A model generated the notes under the pieces. It did not search any database. It had not been told where the DNA came from and saw only the letters and a program-made list of their open reading frames with translations. Below are positions 1 through 5,976 of a stretch of 8,188 bases of DNA, in pieces. The stretch is taken from NCBI GenBank assembly GCA_937958345.1, contig CALGNW010000280.1:1-8188 (forward strand), written 5' to 3'. How positions within the stretch are numbered: the stretch's first letter is position 1; each line of letters opens with the position of its first letter. The DNA is from an uncultured Neomegalonema sp. GTDB taxonomy: Bacteria; Pseudomonadota; Alphaproteobacteria; Rhodobacterales; Rhodobacteraceae. Position numbers and translations under genes: made by a program.

Positions 1-15
1 CCCCTTCCCAGCACC

Positions 16-22
16 AAGAGGA
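16..22 (+). promoter_or_regulatory. Ribosome binding site of the ImmA/IrrE-type gene
   Basis: The purine-rich AAGAGGA lies 4 nt before the ATG at 27 and supports that start. Two frames through bases 1-30 could carry the tail of an upstream gene. One ends at TAA 23-25; the other ends at TGA 28-30 and would overlap the ATG in an ATGA arrangement. Either would fit co-translation with an upstream gene, but only 26 bases are visible, so this is inference. Confidence 0.5.
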
Positions 23-26
23 TAAA

Positions 27-506
27 ATGACTATTCCCGGCGATGTGAAGGCGGTTCTTGATGAGGCGGTGGAGACCGTTCCGGTCAATCCTGCGCACGT
101 TGCAAGAAAGCTTGGCTTGGAAGTTTATTCCGCAGAATTACCCAAGAATATTTCTGGCATGCTCAAGAGAGACGAAACATATGGCACGCCAAGCGGGTTT
201 GTTATTTTTGTTAACAAAAACGAACCTGCCGTTCGCCAACGGTTTACCGCTGCGCATGAAATAGCGCACTTCGCGCTACATAAAGAAAGCATCGGGCATG
301 AAGTGTCAGATAATTATATGCTTCGTTCAGAAGGGATGAGCGACAGGCAGGAAGTCGAAGCAAATAAATTTGCCGCCGCAATGCTGATGCCTATGGACAA
401 AGTGAACTCTGCGATTAAGCAGGGAATAACAACGCCAGAGGCTCTCGCGAAGAAATTTAACGTCTCAAAAGTCGCGATGTCCATACGGCTTGGATTGCCT
501 ACCTAA
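27..506 (+). CDS. ImmA/IrrE family metallo-endopeptidase
   Basis: This is a 159-residue single-domain zinc peptidase of the ImmA/IrrE (DUF955) type. Residues 77-81 read HEIAH, the HExxH zinc and catalytic motif. The second family motif, ExEAN-x-FAA-x-x-LMP, covers residues 109-122, and its glutamate should be the third zinc ligand. The C-terminal part (about 135-157) resembles the family's usual short recognition helices. There is no signal peptide, membrane segment or N-terminal HTH, so it is a cytoplasmic stand-alone peptidase. Characterised relatives cleave a partner repressor: ImmA cuts ImmR on ICEBs1, and IrrE/PprI cuts DdrO after DNA damage. The partner is normally an adjacent XRE-type HTH gene, which would lie just left of this window; that is inferred. 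GC is visibly lower than in its neighbours (27 of 60 in 301-360 against 38 of 60 in 601-660), which suggests acquisition. Family assignment is firm, substrate unknown. Confidence 0.9.
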   Translation: MTIPGDVKAVLDEAVETVPVNPAHVARKLGLEVYSAELPKNISGMLKRDETYGTPSGFVIFVNKNEPAVRQRFTAAHEIAHFALHKESIGHEVSDNYMLRSEGMSDRQEVEANKFAAAMLMPMDKVNSAIKQGITTPEALAKKFNVSKVAMSIRLGLPT

Positions 507-513
507 AATTAGG
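502..513. repeat. Short dyad CCTAA-AA-TTAGG at the segment boundary
   Basis: A perfect 5-bp inverted repeat with a 2-base centre spans the TAA stop of the peptidase gene and the start of the gap before the glycosyltransferase remnant. It could be a weak hairpin, a recombination core or chance. The arms are AT-rich and no T-run follows, so it is not a convincing terminator. Confidence 0.3.
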
Positions 514-541
514 CTTCCCTGCTTGGTGCGTTTGCTACGCA

Positions 542-1195
542 ATGCCGTTCATCAAAACAGACGCCTTGCGTGCCATCGATGGATGGGATCCGTACAACGT
601 GACCGAGGATGCGGATTTAGGTTTGCGGCTGGCGAGACGGGGCTGGCGTGCCGAAGTCATCGACTCGACAACATGGGAGGAACCCCCCGTCCGTTTCAAA
701 CAGTGGAGCGGACAGCGGTCGCGATGGATCAAAGGCTTTATGGTGACCTGGCTCGTCCATATGCGGTCTCCGCGGGCACTGTTCCGGGAACTCGGGTTTT
801 ACCGCGCCGCTGCAATCAATGTCATGCTGTTGGACGGATTTGTCGCCTTTTTGCTGCAACCGTTCTTTTGGTTGGCCTTACTCTCGTGGCTCGCGTTCGG
901 CGCATCCCCATGGTCATCGCTGCTTGAACCCTCAATGGCGACACTCGCGGTCTGGGCCTTTGCAATCGGACAATGCGTCCTGATCGTCGCGGCCTTCATC
1001 GCGCTCAAACAACGCTTTGGATGGGCGCGTGCGCTAGGGGTTCCGGGTCTTTGGCTATACTGGCAATTCGCCACTCTGCCCGCCTATCAGGCATTGCGCG
1101 AGATGTTCGGAAACCATGCATTCTGGAACAAGACTGAGCACGGGCTCAGCAAGGCAGCCAGATTACGGCAGATGGCCGCATTGCAGGGCCGCTGA
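542..1195 (+). pseudogene. Family 2 glycosyltransferase, C-terminal fragment (5' truncated)
   Basis: The 217 residues match the C-terminal half of a membrane-bound GT2 processive-type glycosyltransferase. Residues 14-27 contain GWDPYNVTEDADLG, with the TED catalytic-base motif at 21-23. QRSRW at 58-62 is the Q/RxxRW acceptor-site motif. Hydrophobic segments at about 90-118, 132-153 and 163-180 are membrane helices, and FWNKTEHG near the end is typical of these proteins. The nucleotide-sugar-binding N-terminal half, with its DxD motif, is missing, so the protein should not be catalytically competent. The frame stays open upstream only to 461 (stop TAA 458-460), and that stretch does not look like the family. 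No Shine-Dalgarno sequence precedes 542. The truncation sits next to the lower-GC peptidase segment, so insertion, deletion or an assembly join probably removed the 5' part. A translated short protein is possible but unlikely. Confidence 0.75.
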
Positions 1196-1236
1196 ATTCC
1201 CTTGCTTCCGGCCTTACGCTCCCTCAGAACGCCGGA

Positions 1237-2580
1237 ATGCCAGATCAAATTGCCCCGCCAAAAATCGGAATGGTCAGCCTTGGTTGTCCGAAAGCTCTCG
1301 TGGACTCCGAGCGCATCCTGACGCGCCTCAGGGCAGAGGGATATGCGTTTTCAACGGACTACGATGGCGCTGACGCGGTTATCGTCAACACCTGCGGCTT
1401 TCTCGACAGCGCAAAAGCCGAAAGCCTCGAAGCGATCGGCGAGGCTTTGCGCGAGAACGGTAAGGTCATCGTAACCGGATGTCTTGGCGCCGAAGCCGAG
1501 ACAATTTCCGATGCGCATCCGTCGGTATTGGCAATTACAGGACCGCAGCAATACGAACAGGTGATGGACGCCGTTCACGCCGTGACCCCTCCACGCCCGA
1601 ACCCGTTTACGGATTTGCTGCCGGCCCCGAAAGACGGCGTGCGATTGACACCCCGGCACTACGCTTACCTCAAGATTTCAGAGGGTTGTAATCACTCCTG
1701 CCGCTTTTGCATTATCCCGGACATGCGCGGAAAGCTGAAATCGCGACCCGTTCACGCCGTCCTGCAGGAGGCAGAACGTCTGGCTGCCGCCGGCGTAAGG
1801 GAACTGCTGGTTATCAGTCAGGACACTTCCGCCTATGGGGTCGACCTGCGCGGCGAGGAACGCATCGGCAAGCCTTGGCGCGGACGCAGCTTTGATCCGA
1901 CCATGCTCGATCTGTGCCTCGGTTTGGCTGAACTGGGAATCTGGGTCCGCCTGCATTACGTCTACCCCTATCCGAGTGTCGACAAGGTCATTCCGCTAAT
2001 GGCCGAAGGGAAACTGCTCCCTTACCTCGATATTCCATTCCAGCACGCCTCGCCCAAAGTCCTGAAGGCGATGCGCCGTCCCGCAGACCATGAAAAAGTG
2101 TTGGAGCGGATCAAATCATGGCGGAAAGTATGCCCCGAATTGACAATCCGCTCGACATTCATCGTCGGATTTCCCGGCGAAACCGAGGAGGATTTCAAGT
2201 TTCTTCTCGATTGGCTGTCAGAAGCACAGCTCAACCGCGTCGGTTGCTTTAAGTATGAAAATGTTGCGGGCGCAGCGGCAAATGATCTGCCGGACCACGT
2301 CTCCGAATCTGTAAAACAGGACCGGTGGGAGCGTCTTATGGCCCATCAGCAGGCAATCAGCGCCGGCCTGCTTGCAAAAAAGGTCGGCCAGCGCATGACC
2401 GTGATTGTCGATCAGATTGACGAAGACGGCGCCGAGTGCCGCTCCGCAGCCGACGCGCCCGAAATCGACGGAAACGTCTTCATAGACGAAGGTTTCGCCG
2501 ACTTGGCAATCGGTGACATGATCGAAGTCGAAATCGACGAGGCGGGCGACTACGATCTATGGGCACATCGGATCACCTGA
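1237..2580 (+). CDS. rimO: Ribosomal protein S12 methylthiotransferase RimO
   Basis: A 447-residue radical SAM enzyme that adds a methylthio group to the beta carbon of the conserved aspartate of ribosomal protein S12 in the cytoplasm. The N-terminal methylthiotransferase domain (about 9-125) has the three cysteines expected to bind the auxiliary 4Fe-4S cluster: C17 in SLGCPK, C53 in NTCGF and C82 in TGCLG. The radical SAM domain (about 137-370) carries CxxxCxxC at C151, C155 and C158, followed by IIPDMRGK, a RimO rather than MiaB signature. DIPFQHASPKVLKAMRRP and FIVGFPGETEEDF are further family motifs. The last 70 or so residues form the TRAM domain that contacts the substrate. Length is normal. 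The ATG at 1237 has only a weak purine stretch before it but gives the standard N-terminus. It lies 41 bp after the glycosyltransferase remnant, with no clear promoter in that gap, and its 3' end is 9 bp from that of msrP. Confidence 0.96.
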   Translation: MPDQIAPPKIGMVSLGCPKALVDSERILTRLRAEGYAFSTDYDGADAVIVNTCGFLDSAKAESLEAIGEALRENGKVIVTGCLGAEAETISDAHPSVLAITGPQQYEQVMDAVHAVTPPRPNPFTDLLPAPKDGVRLTPRHYAYLKISEGCNHSCRFCIIPDMRGKLKSRPVHAVLQEAERLAAAGVRELLVISQDTSAYGVDLRGEERIGKPWRGRSFDPTMLDLCLGLAELGIWVRLHYVYPYPSVDKVIPLMAEGKLLPYLDIPFQHASPKVLKAMRRPADHEKVLERIKSWRKVCPELTIRSTFIVGFPGETEEDFKFLLDWLSEAQLNRVGCFKYENVAGAAANDLPDHVSESVKQDRWERLMAHQQAISAGLLAKKVGQRMTVIVDQIDEDGAECRSAADAPEIDGNVFIDEGFADLAIGDMIEVEIDEAGDYDLWAHRIT

Positions 2581-2589
2581 ACGCGACGC

Positions 2590-3564
2590 TCACCGCCACA
2601 GCCGGTCTTTTTCTTTTGCCGCGAGAGCATCACTGTACAGTCCGGCCACTTCCTCGCCATAGCCGTTGAATTTCAGCGTTGGAATCCTTTCGTCGGTCCC
2701 GATCACGCGCTCGGTCGCCTGCGTCCAGCGGGGATGATCAACATCAGGATTTACATTGGCCCAAAAGCCGTACTCGGCCTTGTTGATTTCTTCCCAAAAG
2801 CTGACGGGGCGCGTTTCGGTAAAGGTGATCCGGCTAATCGACTTGGCGGATTTAAAACCGTACTTCCAGGGGACGTGCAACCGCATCGGCGCACCGAATT
2901 GTTTCGGCAAAACTTTGCCATAAGCACCGACGACCATCAGTGCGACGGAGTTTGTCGCCTCTTCGATGGTCAACGCCTCGGTATAGGCCCATGGATACCA
3001 GCCTTGCCTCTGGCCGCTTGCTACCTTCGGGTCTAGGAAGGTTTCGAATTGAACATATTTCGCCTTGGAGGTCGGCTTGGCCATCTTCACCAGCTCGGCG
3101 AGCGGAAAACAAACCCACGGAACCACCATCGACCAAGCCTCGACACAACGATGGCGGGTCACGCGTTCTTCGACGGGCATTTTCGCGATCAGGTCGTCCG
3201 CATCAACGACCATGTCCTTTTCGACATCCCCGTCAATTTTGATCGTCCACCCGTCGGTATCCAGCGCCTGCGCCTTTTGCCAGATCTGCTTGTGCGATCC
3301 GAATTCGTAAAAATTGTTGTAGGTGGACGCGACCTTTTCATCGGTCATCGCGCGGCCCTCGCCGATCCCGTAGTCGGGGTTGCGCTCTGGTGTCGGGGTA
3401 AAGCTGTCGCCGGGTTGCGCTGCGTTCGCCCGCCCTGCCAGCAGCGCACTTGCCGCACCGCCAAGGCCCATTGATGCCAACAACTGCCGCCGATTGACGA
3501 AGGCGCTTTCCGCCGTGGCTTGCCCCTCGGGGATGAACCACGTCGGCTTACGATGATAGACCAT
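2590..3564 (-). CDS. msrP: Protein-methionine-sulfoxide reductase catalytic subunit MsrP (YedY)
   Basis: A 324-residue periplasmic molybdenum enzyme that reduces methionine sulfoxide in oxidised envelope proteins. The N-terminus has a Tat signal: NRRQLL at 24-29, a hydrophobic stretch to about 44, and a likely cleavage after ANA near 48. The molybdopterin-ligating cysteine is C140 within RHRCVEAWSMVVPW, and the conserved segments QRQGWYPWAYTEALT, GAPMRLHVPWKYGFK and NPDVDHPRWTQATER follow. I chose the ATG at 3564 because GGAGG lies 5 nt before it and the Tat signal then has normal length. An upstream TTG at 3606 would keep the frame open but would place start codon and leader across the palindrome. 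The usual membrane partner MsrQ, a haem protein that supplies electrons and is normally encoded next to msrP, is absent: downstream lies convergent rimO. A class II DAHP synthase gene lies upstream on the same strand, 81 bp away. Confidence 0.95.
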   Translation of the reverse strand: MVYHRKPTWFIPEGQATAESAFVNRRQLLASMGLGGAASALLAGRANAAQPGDSFTPTPERNPDYGIGEGRAMTDEKVASTYNNFYEFGSHKQIWQKAQALDTDGWTIKIDGDVEKDMVVDADDLIAKMPVEERVTRHRCVEAWSMVVPWVCFPLAELVKMAKPTSKAKYVQFETFLDPKVASGQRQGWYPWAYTEALTIEEATNSVALMVVGAYGKVLPKQFGAPMRLHVPWKYGFKSAKSISRITFTETRPVSFWEEINKAEYGFWANVNPDVDHPRWTQATERVIGTDERIPTLKFNGYGEEVAGLYSDALAAKEKDRLWR

Positions 3565-3569
3565 AGCGC

Positions 3570-3595
3570 CCTCCGAAATCAGGTGATTTCGGAGG
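3570..3595. repeat. Perfect 26-bp inverted repeat over the msrP start region
   Basis: Two 12-base arms, CCTCCGAAATCA (3570-3581) and TGATTTCGGAGG (3584-3595), are perfect reverse complements around a GG centre. The inner arm contains the GGAGG Shine-Dalgarno of msrP. If msrP transcription starts at or before 3595, the RNA would form a hairpin hiding the ribosome binding site. If it starts near 3588, as the proposed promoter suggests, the repeat is better read as an operator covering the start point. No T-run follows on either strand, so an intrinsic terminator is unlikely. The repeat itself is certain; its function is not known. Confidence 0.85.
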
Positions 3596-3625
3596 TTATA
3601 CCGCAATCGGCATGGTCTACGTCAA
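3595..3625 (-). promoter_or_regulatory. Candidate msrP promoter
   Basis: On the minus strand TTGACG (3620-3625) and TATAAC (3595-3600) resemble sigma-70 -35 and -10 boxes, with a 19-bp spacer, longer than the optimal 17. Such long spacers often need an activator. The start would fall near 3588, inside the perfect dyad. The -35 overlaps the weak hairpin at the end of the DAHP synthase gene. Confidence 0.4.
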
Positions 3626-3654
3626 AACTCTGCGTGAGAAGTATTTCAGAGTTT
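3625..3654 (-). terminator. Weak hairpin at the 3' end of the DAHP synthase gene
   Basis: AAACTCTG and CAGAGTTT form an 8-bp stem (3625-3632 with 3647-3654) around a 14-base loop that spans the TGA stop. On the minus strand the stem ends in a short T-run, two T's of which lie inside the stem. The stem is only half GC and the loop is long, so this is at best a leaky terminator. Read-through into msrP is possible. Confidence 0.25.
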
Positions 3655-4989
3655 CTCTAACTCTTCAGCCAGCAAAAACGCCACTTCGAGCGCCTGACTG
3701 GCGTTGAGGCGCGGGTCGCATGCCGTGTGATAACGGTCTGAAAGGTCGGAATCTTTCAGGTCCTGCAAACCACCTGTACATTCGGTGACGTTCTTACCGG
3801 TCATCTCAAGGTGTACACCACCGGGATACACGTCTTCGGATCGGCAGATCTCGGCATATTCCTTGATCTCCGTCAAAATCGACTGGAAAGGCCTCGTTTT
3901 ATAGCCGCCCTCGGCCTTTATCGTGTTTCCGTGCATCGGATCACAGCACCAGACGACATTCGCGCCCGTTTCCTTCACCGCACCGATCAGTCGCGGCAGA
4001 TGCTCGCCAACCTTGCCCGCCCCGAACCTGCCGATCAGCGTAATCCGCCCGGCCTCGTTTTCCGGATTCAGCTTTTCGATCAGTACCTTCAGGTCATCGG
4101 TTGACATTGAGGGACCGCATTTGATGCCGAGCGGGTTAACGACCCCGCGGCAATATTCAACATGCGCGCCGTCCGGCTGGCGTGTGCGGTCGCCGATCCA
4201 GAGCATATGTGCGGAACCCGCGAGCATTTCGCCCGACGTCGAATCCTCGCGCGTCAGTGCCTCTTCATACGGAAGCAACAGGGCCTCGTGCGACGTGAAA
4301 TACTCGACCTGTTCCATCAGGTGCGTTGTCGACGAATTCACACCGCATGCATCCATGAAATCAAGTGATCCCGAGATCTTCTCGGCCATCTGCTTGTATT
4401 CTTCGGCGTTATCGCCATCGGCAAAGTCCAGATTCCACGCGGCAACACGGCGCAGGTCCGCATAGCCACCCGTCGCAAATGCGCGCAAAAGGTTCAGAGT
4501 TGCCGCCGAATGAAGATACGCCTCAAGCATTTTTTCCGGCTTGGGTGCGCGCGCCTCGGGCGTAAAGGGCAGCTCGTTGATAATGTCACCGCGATAACTC
4601 GGCAATTCGACGCCATCTATTGTTTCCGTGGGCGCAGAGCGCGGCTTTGCAAACTGACCGGCCATTCTGCCGACTTTAACAACGGGCTTTTTGGCTCCGA
4701 ACGTCAGTACAATCGCCATCTGCAGCATCACGCGGAACGTATCCCGGATGTTGTCGGACGAAAATTCCGCAAAACTTTCGGCGCAATCGCCGCCCTGAAG
4801 CAGAAAGGCTTCGCCGCGCGAAACCGCCGCGAGGCGCTGCTTTAGAGAGCGGGCCTCGCCTGCAAAAACCAACAGAGGATACGACGACAGTTTATCCGTC
4901 GCGGCCTTCAGGGCCGCTTCGTCGGTATATTCCGGCAACTGCAGGGCTGTCCGGTTGCGCCAACTGTTCGCGCTCCAGTTCATCGTCAT
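3646..4989 (-). CDS. aroG: Class II 3-deoxy-7-phosphoheptulonate (DAHP) synthase
   Basis: A 447-residue cytoplasmic enzyme that condenses phosphoenolpyruvate and erythrose 4-phosphate, the first step of the shikimate pathway to aromatic amino acids. It is the plant/Mycobacterium-like class II type, unrelated in sequence to E. coli AroFGH. Residues 65-73 read QGGDCAESF, with the metal-binding cysteine C69. KVGRMAGQFAKPRS (105-118) carries the substrate-binding arginine R108. CDPMHGNT, GGVHLEMTG and YHTACDPRLN near the C-terminus hold the other metal ligands. Length is normal for the family. In-frame ATG codons occur at 5010, 4989 and 4983. I prefer 4989 because AGGA lies 7 nt before it and relatives begin close to the MTMNW-like segment; 5010 would add seven residues. 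It has its own promoter upstream, and msrP follows on the same strand. Class II symbols vary (aroG, aroF, aroH), so the symbol is tentative. Confidence 0.94.
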   Translation of the reverse strand: MTMNWSANSWRNRTALQLPEYTDEAALKAATDKLSSYPLLVFAGEARSLKQRLAAVSRGEAFLLQGGDCAESFAEFSSDNIRDTFRVMLQMAIVLTFGAKKPVVKVGRMAGQFAKPRSAPTETIDGVELPSYRGDIINELPFTPEARAPKPEKMLEAYLHSAATLNLLRAFATGGYADLRRVAAWNLDFADGDNAEEYKQMAEKISGSLDFMDACGVNSSTTHLMEQVEYFTSHEALLLPYEEALTREDSTSGEMLAGSAHMLWIGDRTRQPDGAHVEYCRGVVNPLGIKCGPSMSTDDLKVLIEKLNPENEAGRITLIGRFGAGKVGEHLPRLIGAVKETGANVVWCCDPMHGNTIKAEGGYKTRPFQSILTEIKEYAEICRSEDVYPGGVHLEMTGKNVTECTGGLQDLKDSDLSDRYHTACDPRLNASQALEVAFLLAEELEKL

Positions 4990-5032
4990 CGTTGTATCCT
5001 GATCTTGCATTTATACGTTGTCCCGAAGGCCG

Positions 5033-5062
5033 CTTATACCCGCACCCTCTTCCGGCTGTCCA
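5033..5062 (-). promoter_or_regulatory. Candidate promoter of the DAHP synthase gene
   Basis: On the minus strand TGGACA (5057-5062) and TATAAG (5033-5038) each match the sigma-70 consensus at five of six positions, with an 18-bp spacer. The start would fall near 5026, giving a leader of about 37 nt to the preferred ATG at 4989. That leaves no room for an attenuator peptide. Confidence 0.55.
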
Positions 5063-5081
5063 CCGGTCAAGTTCTTCTCTC

Positions 5082-5109
5082 TTGCCGCACCGAAGACAGA
5101 CGCTAAACT
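5082..5109 (+). promoter_or_regulatory. Candidate promoter of the DUF937 gene
   Basis: TTGCCG (5082-5087) and TAAACT (5104-5109) each match the sigma-70 consensus at four of six positions, with a 16-bp spacer. The start would lie near 5116, about 30 nt before the ATG at 5146. It is divergent from the DAHP synthase promoter, with about 20 bp between the two -35 boxes. Confidence 0.35.
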
Positions 5110-5145
5110 CGGACGCCGAAACGTTAGACAATCGGGAACGACCCA

Positions 5146-5970
5146 ATGAATATGCTCGACTTGCTGCGCTCTGCTCAGGGTGGAAACGGGATTGAAAATC
5201 TGGCACGCCAATTCGGCCTCGGACGCGAACAGACCGAAAGCGTTCTTAAAAGTGTCCTTCCCGCCGTATCCACCGGCTTCAAACAGCGTTCGCGCAATCA
5301 GGACGGCCTCGCGGGTATTCTGAGGGGCATTCAGGGCACGAATTACGAAGATGTCTTCGACGACGCGAACGCCCTCCAGCGCGACGACATCAGCACGCGC
5401 GGTAATGACATCCTCAGTCAGATATTCGGCAGCAAGGATATCAGTCGGGGCGTTGCACAGCGCACACAACAATCCTCCGGTGTCGGTGCTGATCTGGTGA
5501 AAAAAATGCTGCCGGTCATCACCTCGATGGTTATGGGCGGTATGCAGAAAAAGGCCAGCCGCGAGCCGAACATGAACGGCGCTGTCGGTGATCTGCTCAA
5601 CGGCCTCTTGGGTGGCAACGCATCACCACGCCCATCCTCGGGCGGTGGCGGTCTGGATCAGATCCTCGGCCAGATTTTGGGTCAGCAACAACAAGTCCGC
5701 CCTGCCCCTCAACCGCGCTCGGGCGGCGGTCTTGGCGGTATTCTCGGCGGATTGCTGCGCGGAAAAGGCCCAGCGCGTCAAAGAACACAGCAACCTCGCG
5801 GTGGAGGCGACAGCATGGATGATCTGCTGGGCAGCATCTTCGGCAAGACGCCGCAACAACGTTCCTCGACAGGTGATCCGCAACTCGATTCGGTCATTGG
5901 TATGTTCGACGCGAACGGGGACGGCGAAGTTGATATGGATGTGCTCCGTCAACTTGGCCGGCGGCGTTGA
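5146..5970 (+). CDS. DUF937 domain-containing protein with terminal EF-hand-like loop
   Basis: A 274-residue protein of unknown function. The first 130 or so residues match the DUF937 (YidB-like) pattern: MLDLLRSAQGGNGIENLARQFGL at the start, then VLPAVSTGF, NDILSQIFGS and a second VKKMLPVITSMVMGGM helix. The rest is low-complexity Gly/Gln/Pro/Arg-rich linker carrying repeats of a short hydrophobic motif: DLLNGLLG (149-156), DQILGQILG (171-179), GILGGLLRG (198-206) and DLLGSIFG (226-233). The one inside the main domain is DILSQIFG (88-95). Residues 255-265 read DANGDGEVDMD, a calcium-loop-like sequence, but position 12 is Val instead of Glu. No signal peptide or membrane segment is evident, so a cytoplasmic location is likely. 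A modest GGGA lies before the ATG at 5146; 5152 is a second in-frame ATG. Its stop is 6 bp from that of convergent trkH. No function is established for the family. Confidence 0.8.
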   Translation: MNMLDLLRSAQGGNGIENLARQFGLGREQTESVLKSVLPAVSTGFKQRSRNQDGLAGILRGIQGTNYEDVFDDANALQRDDISTRGNDILSQIFGSKDISRGVAQRTQQSSGVGADLVKKMLPVITSMVMGGMQKKASREPNMNGAVGDLLNGLLGGNASPRPSSGGGGLDQILGQILGQQQQVRPAPQPRSGGGLGGILGGLLRGKGPARQRTQQPRGGGDSMDDLLGSIFGKTPQQRSSTGDPQLDSVIGMFDANGDGEVDMDVLRQLGRRR

Positions 5971-5976
5971 GCGAAA

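Noticed and set aside
27..506. RES/Xre-like toxin-antitoxin or phage-defence module
   Set aside because: Only the peptidase is visible. No toxin or effector gene lies in the window, and the downstream gene is a glycosyltransferase fragment.
490..927. A 145-residue open frame overlapping the glycosyltransferase remnant
   Set aside because: It is a different frame of the same strand, rich in Arg and Cys with no family pattern. The GT2 motifs lie in the 542-1195 frame.
3049..3474. A plus-strand open frame of 141 residues within msrP
   Set aside because: The composition is that of a reverse-strand shadow of msrP, with no motif and no SD.
3570..3595. Reading the 26-bp dyad as an intrinsic terminator
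   Set aside because: No T-run follows on either strand, and the loop of two bases is unusually tight for a terminator.
3601..3619. MerR-type operator in the 19-bp spacer of the msrP promoter
   Set aside because: ATACCG-CAAT-CGGCAT is only a 5-of-6 inverted repeat and too short to support a MerR-family claim, although the spacer length fits.
4989..5030. Aromatic amino acid leader-peptide attenuator before the DAHP synthase gene
   Set aside because: The predicted leader is only about 37 nt and holds no short frame rich in Trp, Phe or Tyr.
5011..5472. A 153-residue minus-strand open frame upstream of the DAHP synthase gene
   Set aside because: It is antisense to the DUF937 coding region and covers both divergent promoters. 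It shows no recognisable domain.
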